This document shows, piece by piece, positions 1 to 8,201 of a DNA stretch of 64,000 bases. A program made the position numbers and the translations under genes. This stretch comes from Calothrix parasitica NIES-267. Its GTDB lineage: Bacteria; Cyanobacteriota; Cyanobacteriia; Cyanobacteriales; Nostocaceae. Where the stretch lies: the NCBI RefSeq assembly GCF_002368095.1, contig NZ_AP018227.1, positions 2,956,598 to 3,020,597 on the forward strand. The letters run 5' to 3'. Numbering within the stretch: position 1 is the first letter of the stretch; every line of letters starts with the position of its first letter. Under the pieces are notes generated by a model that saw only the letters and a program-made list of their open reading frames with translations, searched no databases and had not been told where the DNA came from.

Positions 1-174
1 AATGACAATTTTTTCACCAGGAATATGACGAAGTTAAAGTTTGCAGTTGAACAATTTTTACCCAATTTTGGAGATGCTGACAATCAGATTACAGATGAAA
101 ATAATTTGAATAAAAGACCGAATCAAAGTCAGCAGAACAGTAAAGAAAAGTTAGTGATTAATGAAACTGATTAA
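1..174 (+). CDS. 3' end of an unidentified protein (partial)
   Basis: An open frame runs in from the left edge (frame 1) and stops with TAA at 172-174, giving the last 57 residues of a protein. The fragment is polar and rich in Asn, Gln and Lys (segments KRPNQSQQNSKEK and INETD), so it looks like a disordered C-terminal tail. The internal ATG at 25 could start a short peptide, but no ribosome binding site supports this. No family can be recognised from so little. The gap to the next gene (175-387) holds no obvious gene. Confidence 0.45.
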   Translation, partial: NDNFFTRNMTKLKFAVEQFLPNFGDADNQITDENNLNKRPNQSQQNSKEKLVINETD

Positions 175-387
175 TCGTAAAAGTCAGTATCGCAGTAGTT
201 TAATCGCGCTCCTTAATATACAATGCGGGAGATTGTATTCTGAAAATTTACTCCATAATCTCCCTCAACCTCATATTCCTTTAAAAAACTGACTGAATTA
301 TCACTAAAACACCATAGACGTTTGTACCACTATGACTTTAGATTGTTATGATTAGTACGGCTGTAGTCATCGGTTAAACATTCCCAC

Positions 388-2493
388 ATGGAACTACAAG
401 CATTTGTGCTAGATAGTATTTTAATTGTAATCGGTATGTTTTGTTGGAATGCATATCTTGCAAAACGTCTTGACTATAATCGTCAAATAAATCGCGGCTA
501 TAATCATATTTTTAATCAAAATTATCAGCATTTATTTGTCATTAAACCTAACGGTTGTTTATTAGAAGTTAATCAACAAGCGGTCAATGACTATGATTTT
601 AATCCGAAAAATATTCGGGGAAAACCTTTATGGTTGGTTTTTCCACAGATTACCGTCTCAACTCAAAGAAAACTACAAGATGCTATAGCTAAAGCTGCTC
701 AAGGTGAGCCAGTTAGCCTTAATATTGAGCGATTACAAGAAGAAATTACATTAAATAAAATTAAATTTTCATTTACTCCTATTGCCGACCGTAAAGGTAA
801 AATTAAGGTGATAGTGGCTGAAATTTGTAATATTGACCAGTCGATTCAAACAGAAATCACGCAAAAGCAGCAACTATTGGAAACTTTTTTTAATAAAGCT
901 TCTATTGGTTTAGCTATCCTAGATGATAAATGGCGACACGTACAAATTAATGATGTTTTAGCAGATATTAATGGTAAATCTGTTGAAGAACATATTGGTA
1001 AAACTGTTCGCGAAATAGTACCCCAAGTAGCTCCTCAATTAGAATCAATTTATCAACAAGTTGCAACTACGGTTGAAGCTGTATGTGGAATTGAAATTAA
1101 CGGAGAAACTCCCAAACAACCAGGTGTGATTAGAAGTTGGGAAGCTTCTTATTTTTCATTACCAGTTTCTAATCACCGGAATGGAATTGGTTGTGTAGTA
1201 CTTGAAGTTACCGAACGTAAAAAAACCCAAACAGACCTAGCTAATAGAATTAAGCAACAAGCAACCATAGCACAATTAGGACAACTTGCTTTATCCGGAC
1301 TTGAATTACCTGCTTTATTCAAGCAAACTACAGTTTTAGTTGCTCAAAGTCTTAATGTTGATTCTTGCAAAATTCTCGAACTTGTTCCCAATTCTGATGC
1401 TTTAGTGTTACGTTCGAGCGTTGGTTTAGAATCAGATTTACTGGATAACATTACAGTCGAAACTAATTATAAATCTCAAGCTGGTTATACTTTATTATCT
1501 GGTCAAACCGTTATATTAGATAACCTCAACGAAGAAAATCGATTCACAGGTTCATCTTTACTGCATCAACATCAATATATCAGCGGTGTCAGTACAATTA
1601 TTCCAGGAGAAGACAATCAACCCTTCGGAGTATTAGAAGCTCATTCCACCGAAGAACATCAATTTAGTTGGGATGATGCCAATTTTCTACAATCAATTGC
1701 CAATATTCTATCAGCCGCAATTACTCGTAAACAAGCGGAAGCAGAAAACCGTCAGTTGAATGCTACCTTGGAAGCACGAGTAAAACAGCGTACCGAACAG
1801 CTAGAAGAAGTAAATCAGGAATTAGAAGCCTTTTGTTATTCAGTTTCCCATGATTTACGCGCACCTTTACGCGCTATTCAAGGTTTCGCTCAAGTTTTAC
1901 TCGAAGACTATGAAAGTTTATTCGATGAGATGGGACGTGAATATCTAAATCGTCTAATAACAGCAGCAGGACATTTAGATACTTTAATTTTAGATTTATT
2001 AGCTTATAGTCGTCTGGGAAGAACTCAAATCCAATTAGGACAAGTTGATTTAGCAAGCGTAGTTGAAGGAATACTTCGGGAACTTGAATCCGAATTACAG
2101 GAAAAGCAAGCGCAAGTTATTATTAAAACAACGCTTCCTGTTGTTAAAAGCCAGCAAAGCATTTTAAAATCAATTATTACTAATTTGATAACTAACGCTA
2201 TTAAATTTGTTCATCCCAAGGCTCGTGCAGTTGTGCAAATTTGGGCAGAAGAACGTGGTAAATATATCAGATTATGGGTGGAAGATAACGGTATTGGTAT
2301 TGCTCCAGAACACCAAGAAAGAATTTTTAGAGTTTTTGAACGCTTACATGGAGTTGAATCTTATGTAGGTACCGGTATTGGTCTTGCAATTGTTAAGCGT
2401 GGTGTAGAAAGTATAGACGGTTCGGTTGGTGTTTTTTCTAATCTCAATCATGGTAGTCTTTTTTGGATTGAATTACCTAAATGTAAAGAGTAA
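388..2493 (+). CDS. PAS-PAS-GAF sensor histidine kinase
   Basis: A 701-residue sensor kinase, probably loosely membrane-tethered by one hydrophobic segment at about residues 5-25. Two PAS-like domains follow (about 45-160 and 165-290), then a GAF domain (about 295-450), a coiled-coil linker (about 452-485) and the transmitter. The phospho-accepting histidine is His488 in SVSHDLRAP. The ATPase domain shows the N box (NLITNAIKF), G1 (DNGIGI), F (RVFERLHG) and G2 (GTGIGLAI). The transmitter resembles those of cyanobacterial phytochromes, but the GAF domain has no evident Cys-His bilin attachment site, so photoreception is not supported. It is first in a run of four co-directional signalling genes, and the Rcp1-like receiver 590 bp downstream is a plausible phosphate acceptor. 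Signal and output are unknown. Confidence 0.9.
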   Translation: MELQAFVLDSILIVIGMFCWNAYLAKRLDYNRQINRGYNHIFNQNYQHLFVIKPNGCLLEVNQQAVNDYDFNPKNIRGKPLWLVFPQITVSTQRKLQDAIAKAAQGEPVSLNIERLQEEITLNKIKFSFTPIADRKGKIKVIVAEICNIDQSIQTEITQKQQLLETFFNKASIGLAILDDKWRHVQINDVLADINGKSVEEHIGKTVREIVPQVAPQLESIYQQVATTVEAVCGIEINGETPKQPGVIRSWEASYFSLPVSNHRNGIGCVVLEVTERKKTQTDLANRIKQQATIAQLGQLALSGLELPALFKQTTVLVAQSLNVDSCKILELVPNSDALVLRSSVGLESDLLDNITVETNYKSQAGYTLLSGQTVILDNLNEENRFTGSSLLHQHQYISGVSTIIPGEDNQPFGVLEAHSTEEHQFSWDDANFLQSIANILSAAITRKQAEAENRQLNATLEARVKQRTEQLEEVNQELEAFCYSVSHDLRAPLRAIQGFAQVLLEDYESLFDEMGREYLNRLITAAGHLDTLILDLLAYSRLGRTQIQLGQVDLASVVEGILRELESELQEKQAQVIIKTTLPVVKSQQSILKSIITNLITNAIKFVHPKARAVVQIWAEERGKYIRLWVEDNGIGIAPEHQERIFRVFERLHGVESYVGTGIGLAIVKRGVESIDGSVGVFSNLNHGSLFWIELPKCKE

Positions 2494-3079
2494 GGAATTG
2501 ATAATTATAAATCAGTAATTTTGCGTAATTACTATTAATTTGGAATCTTGCATTCCAAGCTAAATTAGCTTTCAACAGCTGATATACAAAGTATGTTAAA
2601 AATCACTAAAATCCTTACCCATCAAGGTGGTATTAAGAATAGTGCGAGATGCTAAGTGTAGGTTGGATTGCTTTAACCTTCAGTCTCTAGTTTTCCTCTA
2701 AGAGGATGTTTTAAAAGTCGGATTTGAGAGTTTTTTTATACTTGTCTTGGCGATTGTAAGTCGCGGGTACACAAGCAAAACCCACCTGCGTGGGTAAAAA
2801 AAACTATTCCACGGAGGTGGTGAGACAAGGAAAGGGGTGTCGGTTTCCGTCCCGTAGCGTCTCCCGGAGGGAATTTACCTGTGTAGTAGAGCCAGTGCAT
2901 TGCGCGGGTTCCCCGCGTTGTAGCAACTGGCTAGCGGTAATAAAGCGCTGCCTACTTTTAAAGCATCCTATAGCATCTCTATACTTAATTTGACAACTCT
3001 CTAAAGTAGATTAATTTAAGATTAAAGAATCAGCCTTTAGTATAGATTTAGGTGACGATTAACTTAAGGTCAATAGAAA
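2494..3079. repeat. Intergenic region with dispersed palindromic repeats
   Basis: This 586-bp gap has no convincing gene. It holds a short hairpin around a CCCACCTGCGTGGG core near 2780, a GC-rich stretch (CGTCTCCCGGAGGGAA, about 2858-2873) of a type scattered through Nostocales genomes, and a 41-bp palindrome at 2891-2931. That palindrome starts GCCAGTGCATTGCG and ends TTGTAGCAACTGGC. An open frame of 67 codons crosses these repeats at 2790-2993 but encodes only repeat translation and was not accepted. Confidence 0.6.
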
Positions 3080-3544
3080 ATGGTATCCATGATGGGTTTA
3101 AAAGACTATGGAATTCTTTTAGTAGAAGATGATTCCAATGATATTCTGTTTATTCAACGGGCTTTTCGTCGAAGTAAATTGGAAAACTCTATACAGGTTG
3201 TACGTGATGGAGATGAAGCTGTTGCTTATCTTTCAGGTAAGGGAAAGTATGCTGACAGAAATATTTATCCTTTACCGGCTATGATTCTCTTAGACTTAAA
3301 ACTACCTCGTCGTTCTGGTTTGGAAGTTCTTCAATGGATTAGAAATCAACCTGTTATCAAACGCATTCCGGTTGTAATATTAACTTCTTCTAAAGAAAAT
3401 AGTGATGTAGATACAGCTTATGATATTGGGGTGAATTCATATTTGCTGAAGCCAGTGAATTATAATGCTTTAAATGAGATGATTGACACGCTTAATGCTT
3501 TCTGGCTACGCTTGAATTGTTATCCTTCTGTTGTTTCTATGTAG
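3080..3544 (+). CDS. Rcp1-like single-domain response regulator
   Basis: A 154-residue stand-alone receiver domain. Key residues are the acidic pocket E16-D18, phospho-acceptor D72 (ILLDLKLP), T102/S103 (LTSS) and K124 (LLKPVNY). The long loop before the phospho-acceptor and the C-terminal extension with an aromatic F-W-L motif match the Rcp1 family that partners cyanobacterial phytochrome-type kinases. There is no DNA-binding output, so it probably acts as a phosphorelay intermediate in the cytoplasm. The upstream kinase (388-2493) and the downstream hybrid kinases are likely partners by position. ATG codons at 3080, 3089 and 3092 are all possible starts; none has a strong Shine-Dalgarno sequence. 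Confidence 0.9.
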   Translation: MVSMMGLKDYGILLVEDDSNDILFIQRAFRRSKLENSIQVVRDGDEAVAYLSGKGKYADRNIYPLPAMILLDLKLPRRSGLEVLQWIRNQPVIKRIPVVILTSSKENSDVDTAYDIGVNSYLLKPVNYNALNEMIDTLNAFWLRLNCYPSVVSM

Positions 3545-3923
3545 TTTAATTCGACTTCATCTTTTGTTTACTATTGATTTTTATTTTTTTAGTCTTTATT
3601 TGATAAAACACTAAGGAAATAAACTATTTATTTAAAACTAATATATATTACTGATTAATTAAGCATCACGGATAATATTAACTGCTGATAGGTAAATATT
3701 TTTGTGAAAAATCAATAGAATTTTCCGTATAACTATAATTTTTTTGAATCTAGAAATAATCTCTAAATACCTTTGAGATTTCACCTTTAACCTTTAACCT
3801 TTAACCTTCCCCTCGTGGGACGCTGATTTCTCAAACTGGTACAAAATATTAACAAAATCCGACTTCTAAGCTCAATATTGCATGGCTCGATAATAAGTTG
3901 TAAAGTTTGTATGGCGTTAACAT
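3545..3923. repeat. Intergenic gap with heptamer tandem repeat
   Basis: An AT-rich gap of 379 bp with no supported gene. At about 3782-3807 the heptamer CCTTTAA is repeated three to four times in tandem. This is a short tandemly repeated repetitive (STRR) sequence of the kind known from heterocystous cyanobacteria. Nothing else was identified. Confidence 0.6.
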
Positions 3924-5411
3924 ATGATTGAGGTTCGTCCGTTACAAAATATTGTAATTATTGACGATAATCCAGATGACCGTCTTCTAGCTATTCGAGA
4001 ACTTGGAAAAGAATTTTCTGAGTTACAAATAGTAGAAATCATTGATGCAAAGGAATTTGCTTCTGCATTAGAAGTAGATAATTATGATTTAGTAATTACA
4101 GATTATCAACTCAAATGGACAAACGGACTTGATATTCTGAGTGCTTTTAAAAGTCGTTATCCAGGTATTCCGGTAATTATGTTTACTAATTCCGGTACTC
4201 AGGAAGTTGCGGTTGCAGCAATGAAAGCTGGATTGGATGATTATGTAATTAAATCACCCAAGCATTTTATCCGTTTGAGTCAAGCTGTACGTTTGGCTTG
4301 GGAAAATGCTCAAACTCGCTTAAGATTAAATCAAACAAGTTTACGCTTGCAATTTTTGCTCAATCAACTAAATGTAGGAGTTTTTCGAGCGACTTTAGAA
4401 GGAGAGTTGATTGAATGTAATGATGGTTTTTTGCATCTTTTAAATTTAAGCACTTCAGAACAAGCAAGAATATTTTTTCGTAGTTACCCAAGGTTGAATT
4501 TAGCTAATTCTCATGGAATACCACCTTGGGAGAAAGAGGTTCAATTATTACTTGATGGAAAGACTACTTGGTTGATGTTGAGCGAAACTCTCACCGAATT
4601 AGATGGTGAAACGGTTATTGATGGTTTGCTACAAGATATTACCGAACGTAAATCCGCTGAAGCTCAGATTCAACAACTCAATCAAACTCTCGAACATCGG
4701 GTCGCAGAACGTACCGCTCAATTAGAAGCAATTAACCAAGAATTAGAAACCTTTGCTTATTCTATCTCTCATGATTTACGAACGCCAATTCGCCAAGTTT
4801 ATAGTTTTGCGGATTTACTTCATCAGTCGCTAGAATCTATCAATCTTTCGGAAGAGATTAATAGTTATTTAGAAATGATTATTAAACTTACTAAAAGAGC
4901 TAGTAAGATGATAGATGATTTAATGGAATTTTCCAGTACTGGAAGATTGAGAATGTTATACACCACCATCGATATGAATGGTTTGGTGGAGGAAATCAAA
5001 CAGCAGCTAGTATCTCAAACCGAAAATAGAAACATTACTTGGGAGATTGAACCCCTTCCTTCAGCAAACGGTGACCAAACCCTTCTTAGATTAGTTTGGC
5101 AAAACTTAATTGAAAACGCCATTAAGTATACTAGTTATAAAAATATAGCAGAAATTAATATTGGTAGCAATATTAACTCATCGGAGATAACTTTTTTTAT
5201 CAAAGATAACGGAGTTGGGTTTGACATGCGTTACGTTGATAGAATATTTGGTATTTTTCAAAGGTTGCATAGTTCCCAAGAGTTTGAAGGAACCGGAATC
5301 GGACTCGCTAATGTACAGCGAATTGTTCATCGTCACGGAGGAAGAATTTGGACTCAATCAGCAGTAAATCAAGGAACAACAATCTACTTCTCGCTACCAA
5401 TTAATCAATAA
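3924..5411 (+). CDS. Receiver-PAS-histidine kinase
   Basis: A 495-residue soluble kinase with an N-terminal receiver (about 9-125; D15/D16, phospho-acceptor D60 in VITDYQL, K110 in VIKSPKHF). A degenerate PAS-like domain follows (about 140-245), then a coiled coil and a HisKA transmitter with His283 in SISHDLRTP. The catalytic domain has NLIENAIKY, DNGVGF, FQRLHSS and GTGIGLANV. Receivers N-terminal to a kinase usually accept phosphate from another kinase or gate the transmitter, so this protein can act as a relay node. It is the third signalling gene in a row. No membrane segment is visible. Confidence 0.9.
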   Translation: MIEVRPLQNIVIIDDNPDDRLLAIRELGKEFSELQIVEIIDAKEFASALEVDNYDLVITDYQLKWTNGLDILSAFKSRYPGIPVIMFTNSGTQEVAVAAMKAGLDDYVIKSPKHFIRLSQAVRLAWENAQTRLRLNQTSLRLQFLLNQLNVGVFRATLEGELIECNDGFLHLLNLSTSEQARIFFRSYPRLNLANSHGIPPWEKEVQLLLDGKTTWLMLSETLTELDGETVIDGLLQDITERKSAEAQIQQLNQTLEHRVAERTAQLEAINQELETFAYSISHDLRTPIRQVYSFADLLHQSLESINLSEEINSYLEMIIKLTKRASKMIDDLMEFSSTGRLRMLYTTIDMNGLVEEIKQQLVSQTENRNITWEIEPLPSANGDQTLLRLVWQNLIENAIKYTSYKNIAEINIGSNINSSEITFFIKDNGVGFDMRYVDRIFGIFQRLHSSQEFEGTGIGLANVQRIVHRHGGRIWTQSAVNQGTTIYFSLPINQ

Positions 5412-5682
5412 ATAATAATTAATTCTTAATAATTAAGCTTGAAAGATAAATGTTAAAAAAATATTAAATTAAATCGTTTTTAATTAACAGTTCCTAACCC
5501 CTAACTTTCCTTACTTCCCGTCAAAAGAAATGTAAAAACTTGTTCTTTAGATAGAAGTTAATAGATGTAGATTTTTGTATTGTTTTAGTAAGTAAATTCA
5601 GGCCCAACAACTCTTACTAATTCCCTAGGAGGTACCAATTCTGCTAGTAAACGCTTTACCCAACAATCAGCTTTCTCAGAAA

Positions 5683-7626
5683 ATGCTGCATATCCTATTG
5701 TTAGAAGATGATTCAGCAGATAGCGAGTTAATCCGCGCTACCCTGAAAAATGGTGGTATAGATTGCGAGTTAAAACAGGTAGAGACTCGTAATGATTTTT
5801 TAGCAGAATTGCAAAATTGCAATTGGGATTTGATTTTATCTGACTACTTACTTCCTCAATTTGACGGAATTTCTGCTTTAAAAATAGCTCAACAAACTTG
5901 TCCGGATATACCTTTTATACTCGTTTCTGGAGTGTTAGGAGAAGAAAGAGCTATAGAAGCGCTTAAGGATGGAGCAACAGATTATGTTCTTAAACAGCGT
6001 TTTGAACGATTAATTCCTTCAGTAAAAAGAGCTATACGCGATAGTCAAGAACGTCAGGAACTGAAGCGTACAGAAGAATCTTTGCGTCAAACCGATGATA
6101 TGCTCCGAGCAGTAATTGACGCTTCTCCGGTGGCAATTATTACTTTAGGTTTAGACTATCAAGTTTTAACCTGGAATAAAACAGCAGAGGAAATTTACGG
6201 TTGGAAAGCATTTGAAATTTTACATCACCCGCTACCGATTATCCCCGAAGAGTATCAAAATGCTTTTAGGAGTTGTGTGGAGAGAGTTTTACAAAATCAA
6301 ACTTTAAAAAATCTAGAATTTCGTCATCGGAGGAAAGATAATTCAGAAGTTGATATTAATGTTTCCCTAGCACCGATACACGACTGTGAAGGAAGTAGCT
6401 GTTGTTTTATCATGACTGCTGTTGATATTACTTTAAGCAAACAAATAGAAGCAGAGCGTAGGGTCTTACTACAGGGAGAGCGGAAAGCTCGTACAGACGC
6501 TGAAAAAGCTAGTCGGATCAAAGACGAATTTCTAGCCATAGTTTCTCATGAATTGCGAACTCCACTTAATGCAATTCTAGGATGGACAAAGCTTATTAGC
6601 AGTGGCAGAATTAAACAGGATAGAATGGAACAAGCTTTAGAAGTAATTGACAGAAATGCTTCGCTACAAGCACAATTAATTGAAGATTTACTCGATATTT
6701 CGCGGATAATTCGCGGTAAACTTCATTTAGAATCAAACTCGGTTGATTTAAAGAAAGTAATTCGAGATACTGTAGAGACTTTGGGTTTAGCATCTGAGGC
6801 TAAATCCATTAACGTAGCGCTCAATTTAGATGAAAACGTCAGAAATTTAGTGGGTGATTCCAATCGTCTTTCTCAGATAATCTGGAATTTGCTTTCTAAT
6901 GCAATCAAATTTACTCCCGAGGGAGGAAGCATTGAAATCAGTTTAGAACAACTTAATTCAACAATTCAAATTAAAGTTAGCGATACGGGTATTGGTATAA
7001 GTTCAGATTTTCTTGCTTCAATTTTTGAATATTTTCGTCAAGTTGATGGTTCCACAACTCGTTCCAAAGGTGGTTTGGGTCTGGGTTTGGCAATTACACG
7101 TCATCTAGTAGAAGCCCACGGTGGTACAATTACCGCAGAAAGTCCCGGAGACGAACAAGGGTCAACCTTTACAGTTATATTTCCAGTAAAATCTAGTGAT
7201 ATAAGCTCAGAAAAATTCCTAGAACCTGATGAAAAAAGCGATAACCAGCTTTATGGAATTAAAGCATTAGTTGTCGATGATGAACCCGATGCTCGCGAAC
7301 TATTAGCTTTCATCTTAGAGCAACAAGGTGCTGAAATTGAGTTAGCTAGTTCTGCTAAAGAAGCTTTGAACAAGCTGAAGAATTTTGTACCCGATATTTT
7401 GATTAGTGACATCGGGATGCCAGAAGAAGACGGTATTAGCTTAGTAAAAAAGATACGTAAACTTCCGTACAATCAAGGAGGCGATGTTGCCGCGATCGCA
7501 CTAACAGCATTTGCCGCAGAAGAACACCGCAAAAGGTCTCTGGATGCAGGTTTTCAAATACATTTAACAAAACCCGTTGATACAGATGATTTGATTGAGA
7601 TAGTGATTAATTTAACAAGACGATAA
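5683..7626 (+). CDS. Hybrid kinase: receiver-PAS-HisKA-HATPase-receiver
   Basis: A 647-residue soluble hybrid kinase. Domains in order: receiver 1 (D9/D10, phospho-acceptor D54 in LSDYLLP, K104), PAS (about 135-255), HisKA with His289 in IVSHELRTP, HATPase (NLLSNAIKF, DTGIGI, GLGLGLAI) and a C-terminal receiver (D576 in ISDIGMP, K630 in LTKPVD). The two receivers allow a multistep relay with the neighbouring kinase and Rcp1-like genes. ATG 5683 gives a complete first receiver. The only strong Shine-Dalgarno (AGGAGG, 5627-5632) lies 51-56 bp upstream, placed for an in-frame ATT (5638) or CTG (5641) that would add 14-15 residues, so the true start is uncertain. Confidence 0.9.
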   Translation: MLHILLLEDDSADSELIRATLKNGGIDCELKQVETRNDFLAELQNCNWDLILSDYLLPQFDGISALKIAQQTCPDIPFILVSGVLGEERAIEALKDGATDYVLKQRFERLIPSVKRAIRDSQERQELKRTEESLRQTDDMLRAVIDASPVAIITLGLDYQVLTWNKTAEEIYGWKAFEILHHPLPIIPEEYQNAFRSCVERVLQNQTLKNLEFRHRRKDNSEVDINVSLAPIHDCEGSSCCFIMTAVDITLSKQIEAERRVLLQGERKARTDAEKASRIKDEFLAIVSHELRTPLNAILGWTKLISSGRIKQDRMEQALEVIDRNASLQAQLIEDLLDISRIIRGKLHLESNSVDLKKVIRDTVETLGLASEAKSINVALNLDENVRNLVGDSNRLSQIIWNLLSNAIKFTPEGGSIEISLEQLNSTIQIKVSDTGIGISSDFLASIFEYFRQVDGSTTRSKGGLGLGLAITRHLVEAHGGTITAESPGDEQGSTFTVIFPVKSSDISSEKFLEPDEKSDNQLYGIKALVVDDEPDARELLAFILEQQGAEIELASSAKEALNKLKNFVPDILISDIGMPEEDGISLVKKIRKLPYNQGGDVAAIALTAFAAEEHRKRSLDAGFQIHLTKPVDTDDLIEIVINLTRR

Positions 7627-7670
7627 AATACTCGATTGGGTAACAAATATAATATCTTCTTTTGGCTACA

Positions 7671-8180
7671 TTCGTAGTTACGCTTGAGCTTTAAAAATAT
7701 AGAAGAATAAACCATAAATAGTCAACAATTATCAATTAATATGTTCGTAGTTGCGCTTCAGCTTTAAAAATGTAAAAGACTAAACCATAAATAATCAATT
7801 GATATATTCGTAGTTACGCTTGAGCTTTAAAATCAGGACTTACGCAACGAAGATTTGTCATTGCGACGGTCACTATGTGTAGGGAAGCAATCGCAAGGTT
7901 TTTGCGATGATCCACACCTTCGGTGAATACGTCGCTTTCACGCGAAGCGTGTGGCTCATCGCTCGTAATGACGGAATTACGTTGCTTTTGCGTAAGTCCT
8001 AAAAATGTAGAAGAATAAACCATAAATAATCAACAATTATCAATTAATATGTTCGTAGTTGCGCTTCAGCTTTAAAAATGTAGAAGACTAAACCATAAAT
8101 AATCAAAAATTATCAATTAATATATTCATAGTTACGCGTCTTCGTTCTATACTATTGGCGCTAAAGCGCAACTACGAACC
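7671..8180. repeat. Degenerate tandem repeat array (TTCGTAGTTACGCTT units)
   Basis: Units starting with TTCGTAGTTRCGCTT, followed by GAGCTTTAAAAAT and an AT-rich tail with AAACCATAAATA, recur at about 7671, 7743, 7807, 8052 and (partial) 8125. The last is followed by an inverted segment TTGGCGCTAAAGCGCAACTACGAAC (about 8155-8179). The unit is about 65-72 bp. The same TTCGTAGTT-GCGCTTTAGCGCC motif occurs at 24089-24112 and as long inverted arms at 28861-29010, so this is a mobile or expanding dispersed repeat. The whole 7627-8201 gap contains no gene. Confidence 0.75.
7835..8000. mobile_element. 166-bp MITE-like element nested in the repeat array
   Basis: The ends are perfect 13-bp inverted repeats: AGGACTTACGCAA at 7835-7847 and its complement at 7988-8000. 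The interior is GC-richer and contains sub-palindromes such as CGCTTTCACGCGAAGCG. The element interrupts one unit of the surrounding tandem array after CTTTAAAA. The other units show the uninterrupted sequence CTTTAAAAAT, and AAAA is found on both sides, which suggests a short A-rich target duplication. No transposase is encoded, so mobilisation would need an enzyme in trans. Open frames across it are repeat translation only. Confidence 0.7.
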
Positions 8181-8201
8181 TTAAAATATTTGTGATAAGT
8201 G

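Noticed and set aside
388-2493. Phytochrome or cyanobacteriochrome identity of the first kinase
   Set aside because: The transmitter is phytochrome-like, but the GAF domain shows no bilin-binding cysteine and there is no PHY domain.
2790-2993. 67-codon open frame on the plus strand
   Set aside because: It runs across GC-rich dispersed repeats and palindromes (CGTCTCCCGGAGGG and a GCCAGTGC...CACTGGC-type hairpin); the product has no protein-like pattern.
7814-8023. 69-codon minus-strand frame in the repeat array
   Set aside because: It is translated MITE sequence between inverted ends; no start context or family.
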